Source: Stenotrophomonas sp. ATCM1_4 (GTDB lineage: Bacteria > Pseudomonadota > Gammaproteobacteria > Xanthomonadales > Xanthomonadaceae). From it: 64,000 nt of DNA. The translations under genes and the position numbers were made by a program. The notes below the pieces were generated by a model. That model was not told the DNA's origin and ran no database searches. It worked only from the letters and a program-made list of their open reading frames with translations. Shown one piece after another: positions 54,925 through 63,736 of this stretch. How positions within the stretch are numbered: position 1 is the first letter of the stretch; every line of letters begins with the position of its first letter. The stretch is from contig NZ_QPFB01000001.1 in assembly GCF_004348115.1 (NCBI RefSeq), positions 3,116,028-3,180,027 on the forward strand, in the 5' to 3' direction.

Positions 54925-55852
54925 CGCCACCCGCACCTGCTACGGCATCGACATCGGCGGCACCAAGATCGAATTGGTGGCCTGCGACGCCACCCTGCAG
55001 GTGACGTGGCGCAAACGCGTTGCGACCCCGCAGGGGGACTATCCGGCCTTCCTGCAGGCGGTGAAGCACCTGGTCCACGATGCCGACCAGGCGCGCGGCA
55101 ATCCGGCTGTCGCCATCGGCATCGCGCTGCCCGGCGTGCGTGACCGTCGCAGTGGCCGCCAGCTCAGCGCCAACGTGCCGGCCCTCACCGGCCAGGCCGT
55201 GGCCCAGGACCTGCGCGACCTGCTGCAGCGCCCGCTGCACTTCGGCAACGACCTGCAGTGCTTCGCCCTGTCCGAAGCGCATGGCGGCGCCGCCGATGGC
55301 TACGCCAGCATGTTCGGCGCCATCCTCGGCACCGGTGCCGGCGGCGGCTACTGCGTGCAGGGGCGGCTGGTCAGCGGTTTCAACGGACTGGCGGGCGAAT
55401 GGGGGCACTGGAGTGTCCCGGCCGGCCTGCTGCAACGCCATCAACTGCCACTGCTGGAGTGCGGCTGTGGCCTGCGCGGCTGCGTCGAGCGCTATGTCTC
55501 CGGCAGCGGCGTGGCGATGATCGAGCGCCACCTCGGCGGCGCCGCCCGCAACGCCAGCGACGTGATCACCCTGGCCGACGCCGGCGATGCCCGTGCGCGC
55601 CAGGCGCTGGACATCCACCGCGACCTGCTCGGCCACAGCTTCGCCGCGCTGGTGCTGGCGCTGGACCCGCACGTGATCGTGCTCGGCGGCGGCCTTTCGC
55701 AGTACGCGCCGCTGTATGAGCAACTGCCGGCCGCCATCGCCGCGCACCTGTTCGACGGCGTGGAGGTGCCACCGATCGTGCCACCGCGCTTCGGCGATGC
55801 CGGCGGTGCCCGTGGTGCCGCACTGCTCGTCAGCCAACCCGTCTTTTCCTGA
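54917..55852 (+). CDS. ROK-family N-acetylhexosamine kinase (probably GalNAc kinase, AgaK-like), 311 aa
   Basis: ATP site DIGGTKIEL near residue 13; hexose site with Glu and His residues in GLAGEWGHW; the ROK zinc motif CGCGLRGCVERYVSG. Without any PTS gene in the locus, this kinase should phosphorylate imported GalNAc at C6. NagK (GlcNAc) or fructokinase activity is possible on sequence alone; neighbours favour GalNAc. Overlaps agaS, so translation is probably coupled. Confidence 0.87.
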   Translation: MIDATRTCYGIDIGGTKIELVACDATLQVTWRKRVATPQGDYPAFLQAVKHLVHDADQARGNPAVAIGIALPGVRDRRSGRQLSANVPALTGQAVAQDLRDLLQRPLHFGNDLQCFALSEAHGGAADGYASMFGAILGTGAGGGYCVQGRLVSGFNGLAGEWGHWSVPAGLLQRHQLPLLECGCGLRGCVERYVSGSGVAMIERHLGGAARNASDVITLADAGDARARQALDIHRDLLGHSFAALVLALDPHVIVLGGGLSQYAPLYEQLPAAIAAHLFDGVEVPPIVPPRFGDAGGARGAALLVSQPVFS

Positions 55853-55870
55853 TCCCCCGGGAGTCCGTCC

Positions 55871-57205
55871 ATGTCACCGCTGCAGTCCCTGCTCCTCTCC
55901 CATCGCCAAGGCCACAACGTGGGCCTGTACAGCGTCTGCTGCAGCAACGAGCAGGTGCTGCGCGCGGCCATGCACGTGGCTTTGGCGCACGACACGCTGC
56001 TGCTGATCGAGGCTACCTCCAACCAGGTGGACCAGTTCGGCGGCTACACCGGCATGACCCCGCCGCAGTACCGCGACTACGTGTGGCAGCTGGCCGACGC
56101 CGAAGACTTCCCGCGCGAGCGCCTGGTGCTCGGAGGCGACCACCTCGGCCCCAACGCCTGGCAGAAGCAGCCGGCCGCCGACGCGATGGCCAACGCACGC
56201 GTGCTGATCGAAGCCTATGTCGCCGCCGGCTTCCACAAGATCCACCTGGACTGCAGCATGTCCTGCGCCGACGACCCCACGCCGCTGCCCGACGCCATCG
56301 TCGCCGCACGCTCGGCCGAGCTGGCCGTCATCGCCGAACGCACCGCCGTTGAAAACGGGCTGCCGTTGCCGGTCTACGTGATCGGCACCGAAGTGCCGGT
56401 CCCCGGCGGCGAAGCCTCGCTCGAAGGCGGGCTGGCCGTCACCACGCCGGCCGCCGCCGCGCAGACCCTGGCCATCCACCAGCAGGCCTTCGACACCCCA
56501 CAACTACGCGATGCCTGGCAGCGCGTGATCGCCATGGTGGTGCAGCCGGGCGTGGACTTCGACCACAGCAGCGTGCACGACTACGACCCTGCCGACGCCG
56601 GCGAGCTGGCCGACTTCCTTGAGCAGCAGCCGCGCATCGTGTTCGAGGCGCACTCCACCGATTACCAGCGCGAATCCGGCCTGCATGCCTTGGTGCGCGA
56701 CCACTTCGCCATCCTCAAGGTCGGCCCGGCCGCGACCTTCGCCTACCGCGAGGCCCTGTTCGCGCTGGCCGCGATCGAAGCACAGCTGTTGCCCGCCGGG
56801 CAATGCTCGCAGCTGCCGCAGGTGCTGGAGCAGGTGATGCTGGCGCAGCCGAAGTACTGGCAGGCGCATTACCACGGCGACGAGGCCACGCTGCGCCTGC
56901 TGCGCGCGTTCGCCTTCAGCGACCGCTGCCGCTACTACTGGGGCGAGCCGGCGCTGGTGCAGGCCGTGGCCACCCTGTTCGCCAACCTGGAAGCCCATGC
57001 GCCGCCGCTGGTGCTGCTCAGCCAGTACTTGCCCGAGCAGTTCCGCGCCGTGCGCGCCGGTGCGCTGTCCAACACGCCGGCCGAGCTGGTGCAGTTCCAC
57101 GTCGGCCTGTGCCTGGCCGAATACGCGCGCGCCTGCAGCGACAACCAGGCCGGCACACGCCGGGAAAACGAAAGCACGCAAACTTCCGTTCTTGCGAAAG
57201 GGTAA
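55871..57205 (+). CDS. KbaZ/GatZ/AgaZ-family protein, 444 aa
   Basis: Homologous along its length to the non-catalytic subunit of tagatose-1,6-bisphosphate aldolase (GGYTGMTPPQYRDYVW, LGGDHLGPNAWQ, HLDCSMSC, FEAHSTDYQ). Enterobacterial KbaZ/GatZ stabilises KbaY/GatY; related AgaZ proteins have been proposed to act as tagatose-6-phosphate kinases in PTS-independent GalNAc pathways. No KbaY/GatY gene is seen in this window. Lies 18 bases after the kinase. The 3' end carries operator-like GAAAACGAAAGC. Confidence 0.85.
   Translation: MSPLQSLLLSHRQGHNVGLYSVCCSNEQVLRAAMHVALAHDTLLLIEATSNQVDQFGGYTGMTPPQYRDYVWQLADAEDFPRERLVLGGDHLGPNAWQKQPAADAMANARVLIEAYVAAGFHKIHLDCSMSCADDPTPLPDAIVAARSAELAVIAERTAVENGLPLPVYVIGTEVPVPGGEASLEGGLAVTTPAAAAQTLAIHQQAFDTPQLRDAWQRVIAMVVQPGVDFDHSSVHDYDPADAGELADFLEQQPRIVFEAHSTDYQRESGLHALVRDHFAILKVGPAATFAYREALFALAAIEAQLLPAGQCSQLPQVLEQVMLAQPKYWQAHYHGDEATLRLLRAFAFSDRCRYYWGEPALVQAVATLFANLEAHAPPLVLLSQYLPEQFRAVRAGALSNTPAELVQFHVGLCLAEYARACSDNQAGTRRENESTQTSVLAKG
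57162..57199 (+). promoter_or_regulatory. Operator-like motifs before the DeoR-family regulator gene
   Basis: GAAAACGAAAGC (57162-57173) and GCGAAAGG (57192-57199) repeat the CTTTCG motif of the divergent control region. They overlap the last codons of the KbaZ-like gene, 44-80 bases before the regulator start. This may be an internal, autoregulated promoter. Confidence 0.45.
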
Positions 57206-57242
57206 TCTCCCCCCTTTCCTTCCCACCAGAACGAGACCCGAC

Positions 57243-58019
57243 ATGCGCAACACCCGCCCGCGACGCCAGCAGATCCTGCAGCTCCTGATCGAGCAGGGTT
57301 CGGTGCAGGTATCGGACCTGGTGGAGCAGTTCGGCGTCTCGGCGGTCACCATCCGCACCGACCTGGGGCAGATCGAGTCGCAGGGCCTGGCCACGCGCAC
57401 CCACGGCGGCGCCACGCTGGTGCGGGTGCCGCCGCAGGAGCAGGACATCCACGAGAAGGACGTGCTGAACCTGTCGCTGAAGGAGTCCATCGGTGCGCGT
57501 GCCGCGCAGCTGGTGCAGCCCGGTGACAACATCATCATCGACTCCGGTTCCACCACCATGACCCTGGCCCGCCACCTGCACGACCAGCGCGAGGTCACGG
57601 TGATGACCAACGGCTTGAACATCGCCTGGGAGCTGGCCAACGCACCCGGCATCAACGTCCTGCTGACCGGCGGCGTGCTGCGCAAGCAATCGCTGTCGCT
57701 GCAGGGCAGCCAGGCCGAATCCAGCCTCACCACCTACAGCTTCGACACCCTGTTCCTCGGCGTGGATGGCCTGGACCTGCAGTTCGGCCTGACCACCCAC
57801 GACGAGGGCGAAGCCCGCCTCAACCACCGCATGGTCGAACGCGCGCGGCGCATCGTGGTGCTCACCGACGCCTCCAAGTTCGGGCGCGTCAGCCTGCACC
57901 GCATCGTCCGCCTCGACCAGGTCCACGCCATCATCACCGACTCCGGCATCGACGACGCCACCCGCGACGGCCTGCTGCAGCAGGGGATCGAAGTGATCAT
58001 CGCCGAGCCCTCTTCATGA
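57243..58019 (+). CDS. agaR: DeoR-family repressor, AgaR-like, 258 aa
   Basis: N-terminal winged helix (RRQQILQLLIEQGSVQVSDL, then FGVSAVTIRTDLGQIE) and a C-terminal sugar-phosphate sensor domain of DeoRC type (IDSGSTTMTLARHL, TNGLNIAWEL, FLGVDGLD, TDASKFG). Probably represses both divergent units and is released by a GalNAc-derived sugar phosphate. The start is the ATG after AACGAGA. Its stop overlaps the deacetylase start (ATGA). Confidence 0.88.
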   Translation: MRNTRPRRQQILQLLIEQGSVQVSDLVEQFGVSAVTIRTDLGQIESQGLATRTHGGATLVRVPPQEQDIHEKDVLNLSLKESIGARAAQLVQPGDNIIIDSGSTTMTLARHLHDQREVTVMTNGLNIAWELANAPGINVLLTGGVLRKQSLSLQGSQAESSLTTYSFDTLFLGVDGLDLQFGLTTHDEGEARLNHRMVERARRIVVLTDASKFGRVSLHRIVRLDQVHAIITDSGIDDATRDGLLQQGIEVIIAEPSS

Positions 58020-59140
58020 CCGACACCCGCTCCCTGCACGGCCGCGTGCTCACCCCGCTGGGCTGGCGCCGCGGCAGCGTGCACTTCGACCAGCGGATCC
58101 GCACGCTGCAGGTGGAGGACCACGCCGGTGATGCCGACGACCTGCCGATCCTCCTGCCCGGCTTCATCGACCTGCACGTGCACGGCGGTGCCGGCGTGGA
58201 CCTGATGCAGGGCGGCGACGTCGCCCGCACCATCGCCCGCACCCATGCACGCCACGGCACCACCACCCTGCTCGGCACCACCATGACCGCCGCGTTCGAG
58301 GAAATCGAGAATGCGCTGCGCGGGCTGGCCCAGGTCATCGCCACCCCCGATGCCGACGCCGCGCAGATCATCGGCGTGCACCTGGAAGGCCCGTTCATCA
58401 GCCCGCAACGGCTCGGCGCACAACCGCCGCGCACCCTCGAGGCCACGCTGGAATCGGTGCAGCACCTGCATGCGCTGGCGCCTATCAAGGTGCTGACCCT
58501 CGCGCCGGAGATCGGCCGGCACACCGCGCTCATTCCCGCGCTGGCGGCAATGGGCATCCGCGTGCAGGTCGGCCACAGCGCCGGCACCTACGAGGACGCG
58601 GTGGCCGCGCTGCAGGCCGGCGCGGTCGGCTTCACCCATCTGTTCAACGGCATGACCGGCGTGGACCACCGCAATCCCGGCATCGCCGCGGCCGCCCTGG
58701 CCCACGCCGAGTACGCCGAACTCATCCCCGACCTGGAACACGTCCATCGTGGCGTGATCCGCATGGCGCTACGCGCCATCCCGCGCCTGTACGCGGTTAC
58801 CGATGCCACCGCCGCCACCGGCATGCCCGACGGCGAGTACGCGCTGGGTGAGCAGCGCGTGCACAAGTGCATGGGCTGCGTGCGCCTGGCCAGCGGTTCG
58901 CTGGCAGGCAGCGCGCTGACCATGGACCAGGCGCTGCGCAACCTGGTCGATGTTGGCCTGGAGCTGGCCGATGCTTCGCAGCGCGTGTCCACCATCCCCG
59001 CCGACTACCTCGGCCTGGACGACCGCGGTCGCATCGCCCCGGGCCTGCGCGCGGACATGGTCGTACTGGGCCCGGACCTGCAGCTGCAGCAGGTCTGGGT
59101 CAACGGCCAACCGATCGACCCACGCCCGGCCCTGCACTGA
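58016..59140 (+). CDS. nagA: N-acetylgalactosamine/glucosamine-6-phosphate deacetylase (AgaA/NagA), 374 aa
   Basis: Amidohydrolase with metal ligands in FIDLHVHGG (HxH), HLEGPFIS (Glu), GHSAGTY and THLFNGM (His), and the catalytic Asp in VTDATAATGMPDG. Deacetylates the 6-phosphate before AgaS. Placement between regulator and transporter favours GalNAc-6-P, though NagA enzymes may take GlcNAc-6-P also. Translationally coupled to agaR by a 4-base overlap. Confidence 0.9.
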   Translation: MTDTRSLHGRVLTPLGWRRGSVHFDQRIRTLQVEDHAGDADDLPILLPGFIDLHVHGGAGVDLMQGGDVARTIARTHARHGTTTLLGTTMTAAFEEIENALRGLAQVIATPDADAAQIIGVHLEGPFISPQRLGAQPPRTLEATLESVQHLHALAPIKVLTLAPEIGRHTALIPALAAMGIRVQVGHSAGTYEDAVAALQAGAVGFTHLFNGMTGVDHRNPGIAAAALAHAEYAELIPDLEHVHRGVIRMALRAIPRLYAVTDATAATGMPDGEYALGEQRVHKCMGCVRLASGSLAGSALTMDQALRNLVDVGLELADASQRVSTIPADYLGLDDRGRIAPGLRADMVVLGPDLQLQQVWVNGQPIDPRPALH

Positions 59141-59219
59141 CCCCTGTTCCGGTGCGTGCAACGCGCACCGGCATCCAACGCGCAGCCGCGCACCTGCCAC
59201 CGCTCCCGGAGCGCTCCCG

Positions 59220-61019
59220 ATGACCGATACCGCCTTCGCCGTACCCGCCACCGAGGCCGCCCCGCGCTGGCCGGTGCGCTACCTGCTCTTCATCGCCGGG
59301 CTGGGTGGGCTGTTGTACGGCATCGACATCGGCATCATCGCCGGCGCCCTGCCCTACCTGGAGGCCACCGCCAGCCACGCCTGGCAGTTGAGCAGCCAGC
59401 AATTGGGCTTCGTGGTCGCCGCGGTACTGCTGGGCAGCGTGCTGTCCTCGCTGTTCGCCGGGCTGGTGGCCGACCTGATCGGCCGCCGCGGCGCGATGCT
59501 GCTGGCCGGCGTGCTTTTCACCGCCAGCATCCCGATCATGGCGCTGGCCTCGGGCTACACGCCGCTGCTGCTCGGCCGCCTGTTGCAGGGCATCAGCGGC
59601 GGCCTGATCGGCGTGGTGATCCCGCTGTACCTGGCCGAAGTGCTGGCACCGGAACGGCGCGGCCGTGGCGCGGCGATGTTCCAGCTGCTGCTGACCATCG
59701 GCCTGGTGCTGGCCGCCTTGATCGGCCTGTACCAGGCGCACGCGGTGGACGATGCCACGCGTGCGGTCGGCCACCTGCCGCTGGCGCAGCAGGCGCAGGA
59801 ACTGTTCGCGGTGAAGGACCACGCCTGGCGCACCATCTTCTGGAGCTGTCTGCTGCCGGGCGTGGTGTTCTGCGCCGGCGTGCTGTGGCTGTCCGAATCG
59901 CCGCGCTGGCTGGTACGCCGCGGCCGCCTCGACGCCGCCCGCCGCAGCCTGCAGCGCACGCTGCCGGCCAGCCAGGTCGAGCGCACCCTGGCCGACATCC
60001 AGGCACCGGTGGCCGCACGTGCCGACGGCCAGCGCGACCGCCTGCTCAGCATGCGCTACATGGTGCCGTTCCTGCTCGCCTGCGTGGTGCTGGCCTGCAC
60101 CCAGGCCACCGGCATCAACTCGGTGCTGGCCTACGCCGTCAACATCCTCAACCAGGCCGGCCTGCCCGGCGCGGCGGCCAACGGTGCCGACGTGGCGATC
60201 AAGCTGCTCAACGCGGTGATGACCGTGGTCGCGCTGCTGCTGGTCGACCGCAAGGGCCGCAAGTTCCTGCTGATGCTTGGCAGCGGTGGCATCTGCGTGG
60301 CCCTGCTGGGCGCGGCGATGCTGTTCTTCAAGGCCGAGCAGGGGCGGCTGGACGTGCAACCGCGCATCCAGCAGATGGTTCTCGCCGACGGCCTGCAGCT
60401 GGAGCTGGATCCCTCGCAATGGCGGCAACTGGCCGGCACCCACATGCGCGGCGACCAACCGATGCAGTTGACGGTGTCCTATGCCTACGGCGGCTTCAGC
60501 GACGTGCGCTCACTGCGCAGTGACAACCCCAGCGACCACCTGCTGGGCATCCAGCGCGACGCCACCGTGCGCGCGGACAGCGTGATCGGCAGCTTCTTCC
60601 GCCGCCTGCATCTCAATCCCTTCCCGGACCCGGCCGCCGCGGCCGACGCCCCGCTGCACATCGACCAGGCCTGGATCGGCCCGGTGCCGTCGGCGCAGCA
60701 TGGCTGGATGGTCGCCACCTGCATCCTGGTGTTCGTCGCCTTCTTCGCGGTCGGTCCCGGCGTCTGCGTCTGGCTGGCGCTGTCCGAGCTGATGCCCAAC
60801 CGCATCCGCTCCAACGGCATGAGCATCGCCCTGCTGATCAACCAGTTCGTCTCCACCAGCATCGCCGCGATCTTCCTGCCCACCGTCGGCCAGCACGGCT
60901 ACGCCAGCATGTTCCTGTTCTGGGCCGGCTGCACGTTCGTGTTCTTCCTAGTCGCCACGTTCTGGCTGCCGGAAACCAAGGGCAAGACGCTGGAGCAGAT
61001 CGAGGCGCATTTCCGCTGA
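59220..61019 (+). CDS. MFS sugar-porter transporter with a large extracytoplasmic insert, 599 aa
   Basis: Sugar-porter family, probable GalNAc/proton symporter of the inner membrane. Typical motifs: GLGGLLYGIDIGIIAGALPY in TM1, the GRR loop (ADLIGRRGAMLL), ESPRWLV, and PETKGKTLEQIEAHFR at the end. The family is usually near 450-500 residues. The excess is mostly a polar segment of about 120 residues (about 375-495) before TM10, which should face the periplasm. The ATG lies 79 bases after the deacetylase. Confidence 0.88.
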   Translation: MTDTAFAVPATEAAPRWPVRYLLFIAGLGGLLYGIDIGIIAGALPYLEATASHAWQLSSQQLGFVVAAVLLGSVLSSLFAGLVADLIGRRGAMLLAGVLFTASIPIMALASGYTPLLLGRLLQGISGGLIGVVIPLYLAEVLAPERRGRGAAMFQLLLTIGLVLAALIGLYQAHAVDDATRAVGHLPLAQQAQELFAVKDHAWRTIFWSCLLPGVVFCAGVLWLSESPRWLVRRGRLDAARRSLQRTLPASQVERTLADIQAPVAARADGQRDRLLSMRYMVPFLLACVVLACTQATGINSVLAYAVNILNQAGLPGAAANGADVAIKLLNAVMTVVALLLVDRKGRKFLLMLGSGGICVALLGAAMLFFKAEQGRLDVQPRIQQMVLADGLQLELDPSQWRQLAGTHMRGDQPMQLTVSYAYGGFSDVRSLRSDNPSDHLLGIQRDATVRADSVIGSFFRRLHLNPFPDPAAAADAPLHIDQAWIGPVPSAQHGWMVATCILVFVAFFAVGPGVCVWLALSELMPNRIRSNGMSIALLINQFVSTSIAAIFLPTVGQHGYASMFLFWAGCTFVFFLVATFWLPETKGKTLEQIEAHFR

Positions 61020-61127
61020 GCCCAGGGCAGCCTGCCTGTCGTAACGTTCAACGTGCGGCGGGCATCAGCCGATGGCAAGCTGGAGGCTATTCCCGGTCTC
61101 GGCCGGGTCATCGCCAAGGAGCCATCA

Positions 61128-61595
61128 ATGCAGCGTGCACATGCATGGAAGCAGGCCGGCGCGCTTGTTCTCTGGTACTACGCCGGGAACGAGCGCAACT
61201 ATCCAGGTTGGCATCTGACGGCAGACGCGGAAGGCGGTCACTCGATGATCGCCTTGCTCGACGCACTGACCCACGACTCCGCGCCTGCAACGCGAACCCT
61301 GCAGATCACTCCCCCGACGGCGGCGCACCTTGGTGTACCCAACAACAGGGCCGGGGTGGCTTGGCGTACCCCAGGGAAACTGCGGCTGACTTTTTCCAAT
61401 GATCCACACACCTGGGGACTTGCCATGGAACAGGACCTGGCCGTTCTTGCGTTTGGCACTGAAGGCATGGCGGCAATACGTGATGGACTGCTGGATGTGC
61501 TGCAAGGCCGCGGCGACTATTCCATCACTATCCCCGGCGGAACTGGTACACCGCTGTGGTTCTGGTGGTGGCCGAGAACCGCTGCCGGCCGGTAG
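61128..61595 (+). CDS. Unrecognised protein, 155 aa
   Basis: No family was recognised. The protein is soluble, with aromatic-rich ends (LVLWYYAGNERNYPGWHL near the start and WFWWWPRT at the end). It has no signal peptide or membrane helix. The start is the ATG with AAGGAG seven bases upstream; an in-frame GTG 25 codons earlier lacks such a site. It follows the MFS gene by 108 bases on the same strand and may be a tail of the GalNAc unit or an independent gene. The codons look less G/C-biased than its neighbours' (read by eye). Confidence 0.7.
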   Translation: MQRAHAWKQAGALVLWYYAGNERNYPGWHLTADAEGGHSMIALLDALTHDSAPATRTLQITPPTAAHLGVPNNRAGVAWRTPGKLRLTFSNDPHTWGLAMEQDLAVLAFGTEGMAAIRDGLLDVLQGRGDYSITIPGGTGTPLWFWWWPRTAAGR

Positions 61596-61623
61596 CCACG
61601 GCTGCACGGCCATGCAGTAGAGA

Positions 61624-61775
61624 CCCTCATCCGCCCCTGCGGGGCACCTTCTCCCGGGCGCGGGGGAAGGGATGGGGTAGCCGCGATCCGGCCGTTGGCC
61701 GGTGGCCACGAAACCTCGCGCAGACCTCCCTTCTCCCGTTTACGGGAGAAGGTGCCCCAAAGGGGCGGATGAGGG
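61624..61775. repeat. Inverted pair of intergenic hairpin repeats
   Basis: Copy A (61624-61675) and copy B (61725-61775) are approximate reverse complements. Shared parts are CCCTCATCCGCCCC against GGGGCGGATGAGGG and GGCACCTTCTCCCG against CGGGAGAAGGTGCC. About 50 bases separate them. Copy B matches 34014-34065. Confidence 0.75.
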
Positions 61776-61809
61776 CAACGCAACACACCCACACCGCACA
61801 AACGCAAAC

Positions 61810-61839
61810 GCAAACGGCCACCCGAAGGTGGCCGTTTGC
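61810..61839 (-). terminator. Terminator of the rpsP-rimM-trmD-rplS operon
   Basis: A perfect 13-bp stem (GCAAACGGCCACC and its complement) with a 4-base loop; the minus-strand tail is GTTTGCGTTTG rather than a pure U tract. It starts about 28 bases after the rplS stop. Confidence 0.75.
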
Positions 61840-61867
61840 TGCATGCAGGCGGACCTGCGTGCGGGTA

Positions 61868-62281
61868 TTACTCGGCGGCGGCAGCCTTGGCAGCCAGGCG
61901 GGCAGCCTTGGCCTGCTGGGCAGCAGCCAGATCTTCCTTGATGCGAGCAGCCTTGCCTTCCAGGCCACGCAGGTAGTACAGCTTACCGGCGCGAACCTTG
62001 CCGCGGCGCTTCACTTCAACCGAGTCGATCAGGGCGCTGTGGGTCTGGAACACGCGCTCGACGCCGTAGCCGTGCGAGATCTTGCGCACGGTGAACGAGG
62101 AGTTCAGGCCGGCGTTCTTGGTGCCGATCACGACGCCTTCGTAAGCCTGCACGCGCTCACGGTTGCCTTCCTTCACCTTCACGTTCACCACGACGATGTC
62201 GCCCTGGCTGAACTTCGGCAGTTCGCGGGTGATCTGGGCGGATTCAAACTCCGCGACGATGGACTTGTTCAGCTTGCTCAT
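61868..62281 (-). CDS. rplS: Ribosomal protein L19, 137 aa
   Basis: 50S protein at the subunit interface. Core sequence [37 protein letters not shown] and [21 protein letters not shown] is standard. About 20 extra Ala/Lys-rich residues extend the C-terminus relative to E. coli (115 aa). The start is the ATG of MSKLNKS; upstream in-frame residues are not L19-like. Confidence 0.97.
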   Translation of the reverse strand: MSKLNKSIVAEFESAQITRELPKFSQGDIVVVNVKVKEGNRERVQAYEGVVIGTKNAGLNSSFTVRKISHGYGVERVFQTHSALIDSVEVKRRGKVRAGKLYYLRGLEGKAARIKEDLAAAQQAKAARLAAKAAAAE

Positions 62282-62420
62282 TGGATTACACCGATTATTC
62301 GGGGTGGGCGTGTCGGTATCCGACAACGTGGGCTTATGCAGTCGCCGAATTGCGCTGCACGTTTGTTGTTCTGGCGCCCCATGCCAGCCTGAATGGCTGG
62401 TGGGAACTCGCAATTCTAAC

Positions 62421-63200
62421 CTACTGATTACCCTCGGCGCCAGTGGTTGGCTGCAGGCCAGCGGCCTGCGCCTCCCGGGCCTCGGCCAGCAGCTTCCGGT
62501 CGGTCTTGTTCAGCCCCGCCTCGTCGAGCAGGTCCGGCCGACGCAACGCGGTGCGCAGCAGCGACTGCTGCCGGCGCCAGCGCGCGATGGCGGCATGGTT
62601 GCCCGAGCGCAGCACGTCCGGCACGTCACCCAGCGCGTGGCTGGACGGGTGGCTGTAATGCGGGCAGTCGAGCAGGCCATCGCCCTCGAAGCTGTCCTGC
62701 ACCGCCGACTCGGCGTCATTCAGGGCACCGTCCTGCAGGCGGGTGACCGCATCGATGATCACCGCCGCACCCAGCTCGCCGCCAGACAGCACGTAATCGC
62801 CGATGGAGATCTCCTCGTCCACCTCCGCCGCGAGGAAGCGCTCGTCCACGCCCTCATAGCGTCCGCACAACAGGATCATGCGTGGCAGTGCCGCCAGCTC
62901 CCGGACCTTGGCCTGTGTCAGCGGGCGGCCCTGCGGGCTCAGGTAGATCAGCGGCGCCGGTTGCGGGTCGGCCGCGCGGGCAGCCGCCAGCGCGGCACGC
63001 AGCGGCTCGATCAGCATCACCATGCCCGGGCCGCCCCCGAACGGACGGTCGTCCACCCGCCGGTAGTTGCCCTCGGCGTAGTCACGCGGGTTCCAGCCAT
63101 GCAGCTCCAGCAACCCGCGCTCCTGCGCACGGCCGACCACGCCCAGCGCGGCGGATTGCGCCAGGAATTCGGGGAACAGGCTGATGACGTCGACGCGCAC
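62421..63200 (-). CDS. trmD: tRNA (guanine-N1-)-methyltransferase TrmD, 259 aa
   Basis: SPOUT-class enzyme making m1G37 in tRNA. The trefoil knot includes [31 protein letters not shown] and [14 protein letters not shown]; the catalytic-region Asp is in [18 protein letters not shown]. Length agrees with E. coli (255). It follows rimM by 5 bases and precedes rplS by 139 bases. Confidence 0.97.
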   Translation of the reverse strand: MRVDVISLFPEFLAQSAALGVVGRAQERGLLELHGWNPRDYAEGNYRRVDDRPFGGGPGMVMLIEPLRAALAAARAADPQPAPLIYLSPQGRPLTQAKVRELAALPRMILLCGRYEGVDERFLAAEVDEEISIGDYVLSGGELGAAVIIDAVTRLQDGALNDAESAVQDSFEGDGLLDCPHYSHPSSHALGDVPDVLRSGNHAAIARWRRQQSLLRTALRRPDLLDEAGLNKTDRKLLAEAREAQAAGLQPTTGAEGNQ

Positions 63201-63205
63201 GCGGG

Positions 63206-63721
63206 CTAGAACTCCGGATCCCAGTCGACCACGACCAGGTTGGCCTCGAAGTCCACCGACTTGATGAAGTCGTCCATCACGAACGGCACCATGCGCTCGC
63301 GGTCGCCGCGCACCACCAGCACGTCATTGGAGCCGGTGTTGAACAGGTGCGAGACCTGGCCCAGCTTCACACCCTCCACGGTCTGCACGTCCAGGCCTTC
63401 CAGGTCGACCCAGTAGTACTCGTCCGGCTTGGGCGGTGGCAGCGCGCTGCGCAGGATGTAGATCTCGGTGCCGCGCATGGCCTCGACCACGTTGCGGTCG
63501 TCCACGCCCGGGAAGGTGGCGATCAGGGCCTTGCCCGATTCACGACCACGCACGCCGGTCAGCTCCGATTCCTGCCCCGAGGGGGAGCGCAGGATCCACG
63601 GCTGGTACTTGAAGATGGCGGAACGGGGCTCGGTCCAGGACTCGAGCTTCAGCTCGCCGCGCACACCAAAAGCGCCGGCAACCCTGCCCAGCAGGATCCG
63701 GCGCTCGGAATCTTTATTCAT
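63206..63721 (-). CDS. rimM: 16S rRNA processing protein RimM, 171 aa
   Basis: Assists maturation of the 30S head near S19. The N-terminal RimM barrel ([20 protein letters not shown]) and the PRC-barrel C-terminal half ([20 protein letters not shown]) are present. The start is the ATG of MNKDSERRI; the in-frame extension upstream runs into an artificial-looking G/C-only tract and is rejected. Confidence 0.95.
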   Translation of the reverse strand: MNKDSERRILLGRVAGAFGVRGELKLESWTEPRSAIFKYQPWILRSPSGQESELTGVRGRESGKALIATFPGVDDRNVVEAMRGTEIYILRSALPPPKPDEYYWVDLEGLDVQTVEGVKLGQVSHLFNTGSNDVLVVRGDRERMVPFVMDDFIKSVDFEANLVVVDWDPEF

Positions 63722-63736
63722 ATGAAGCAGTCGGGG

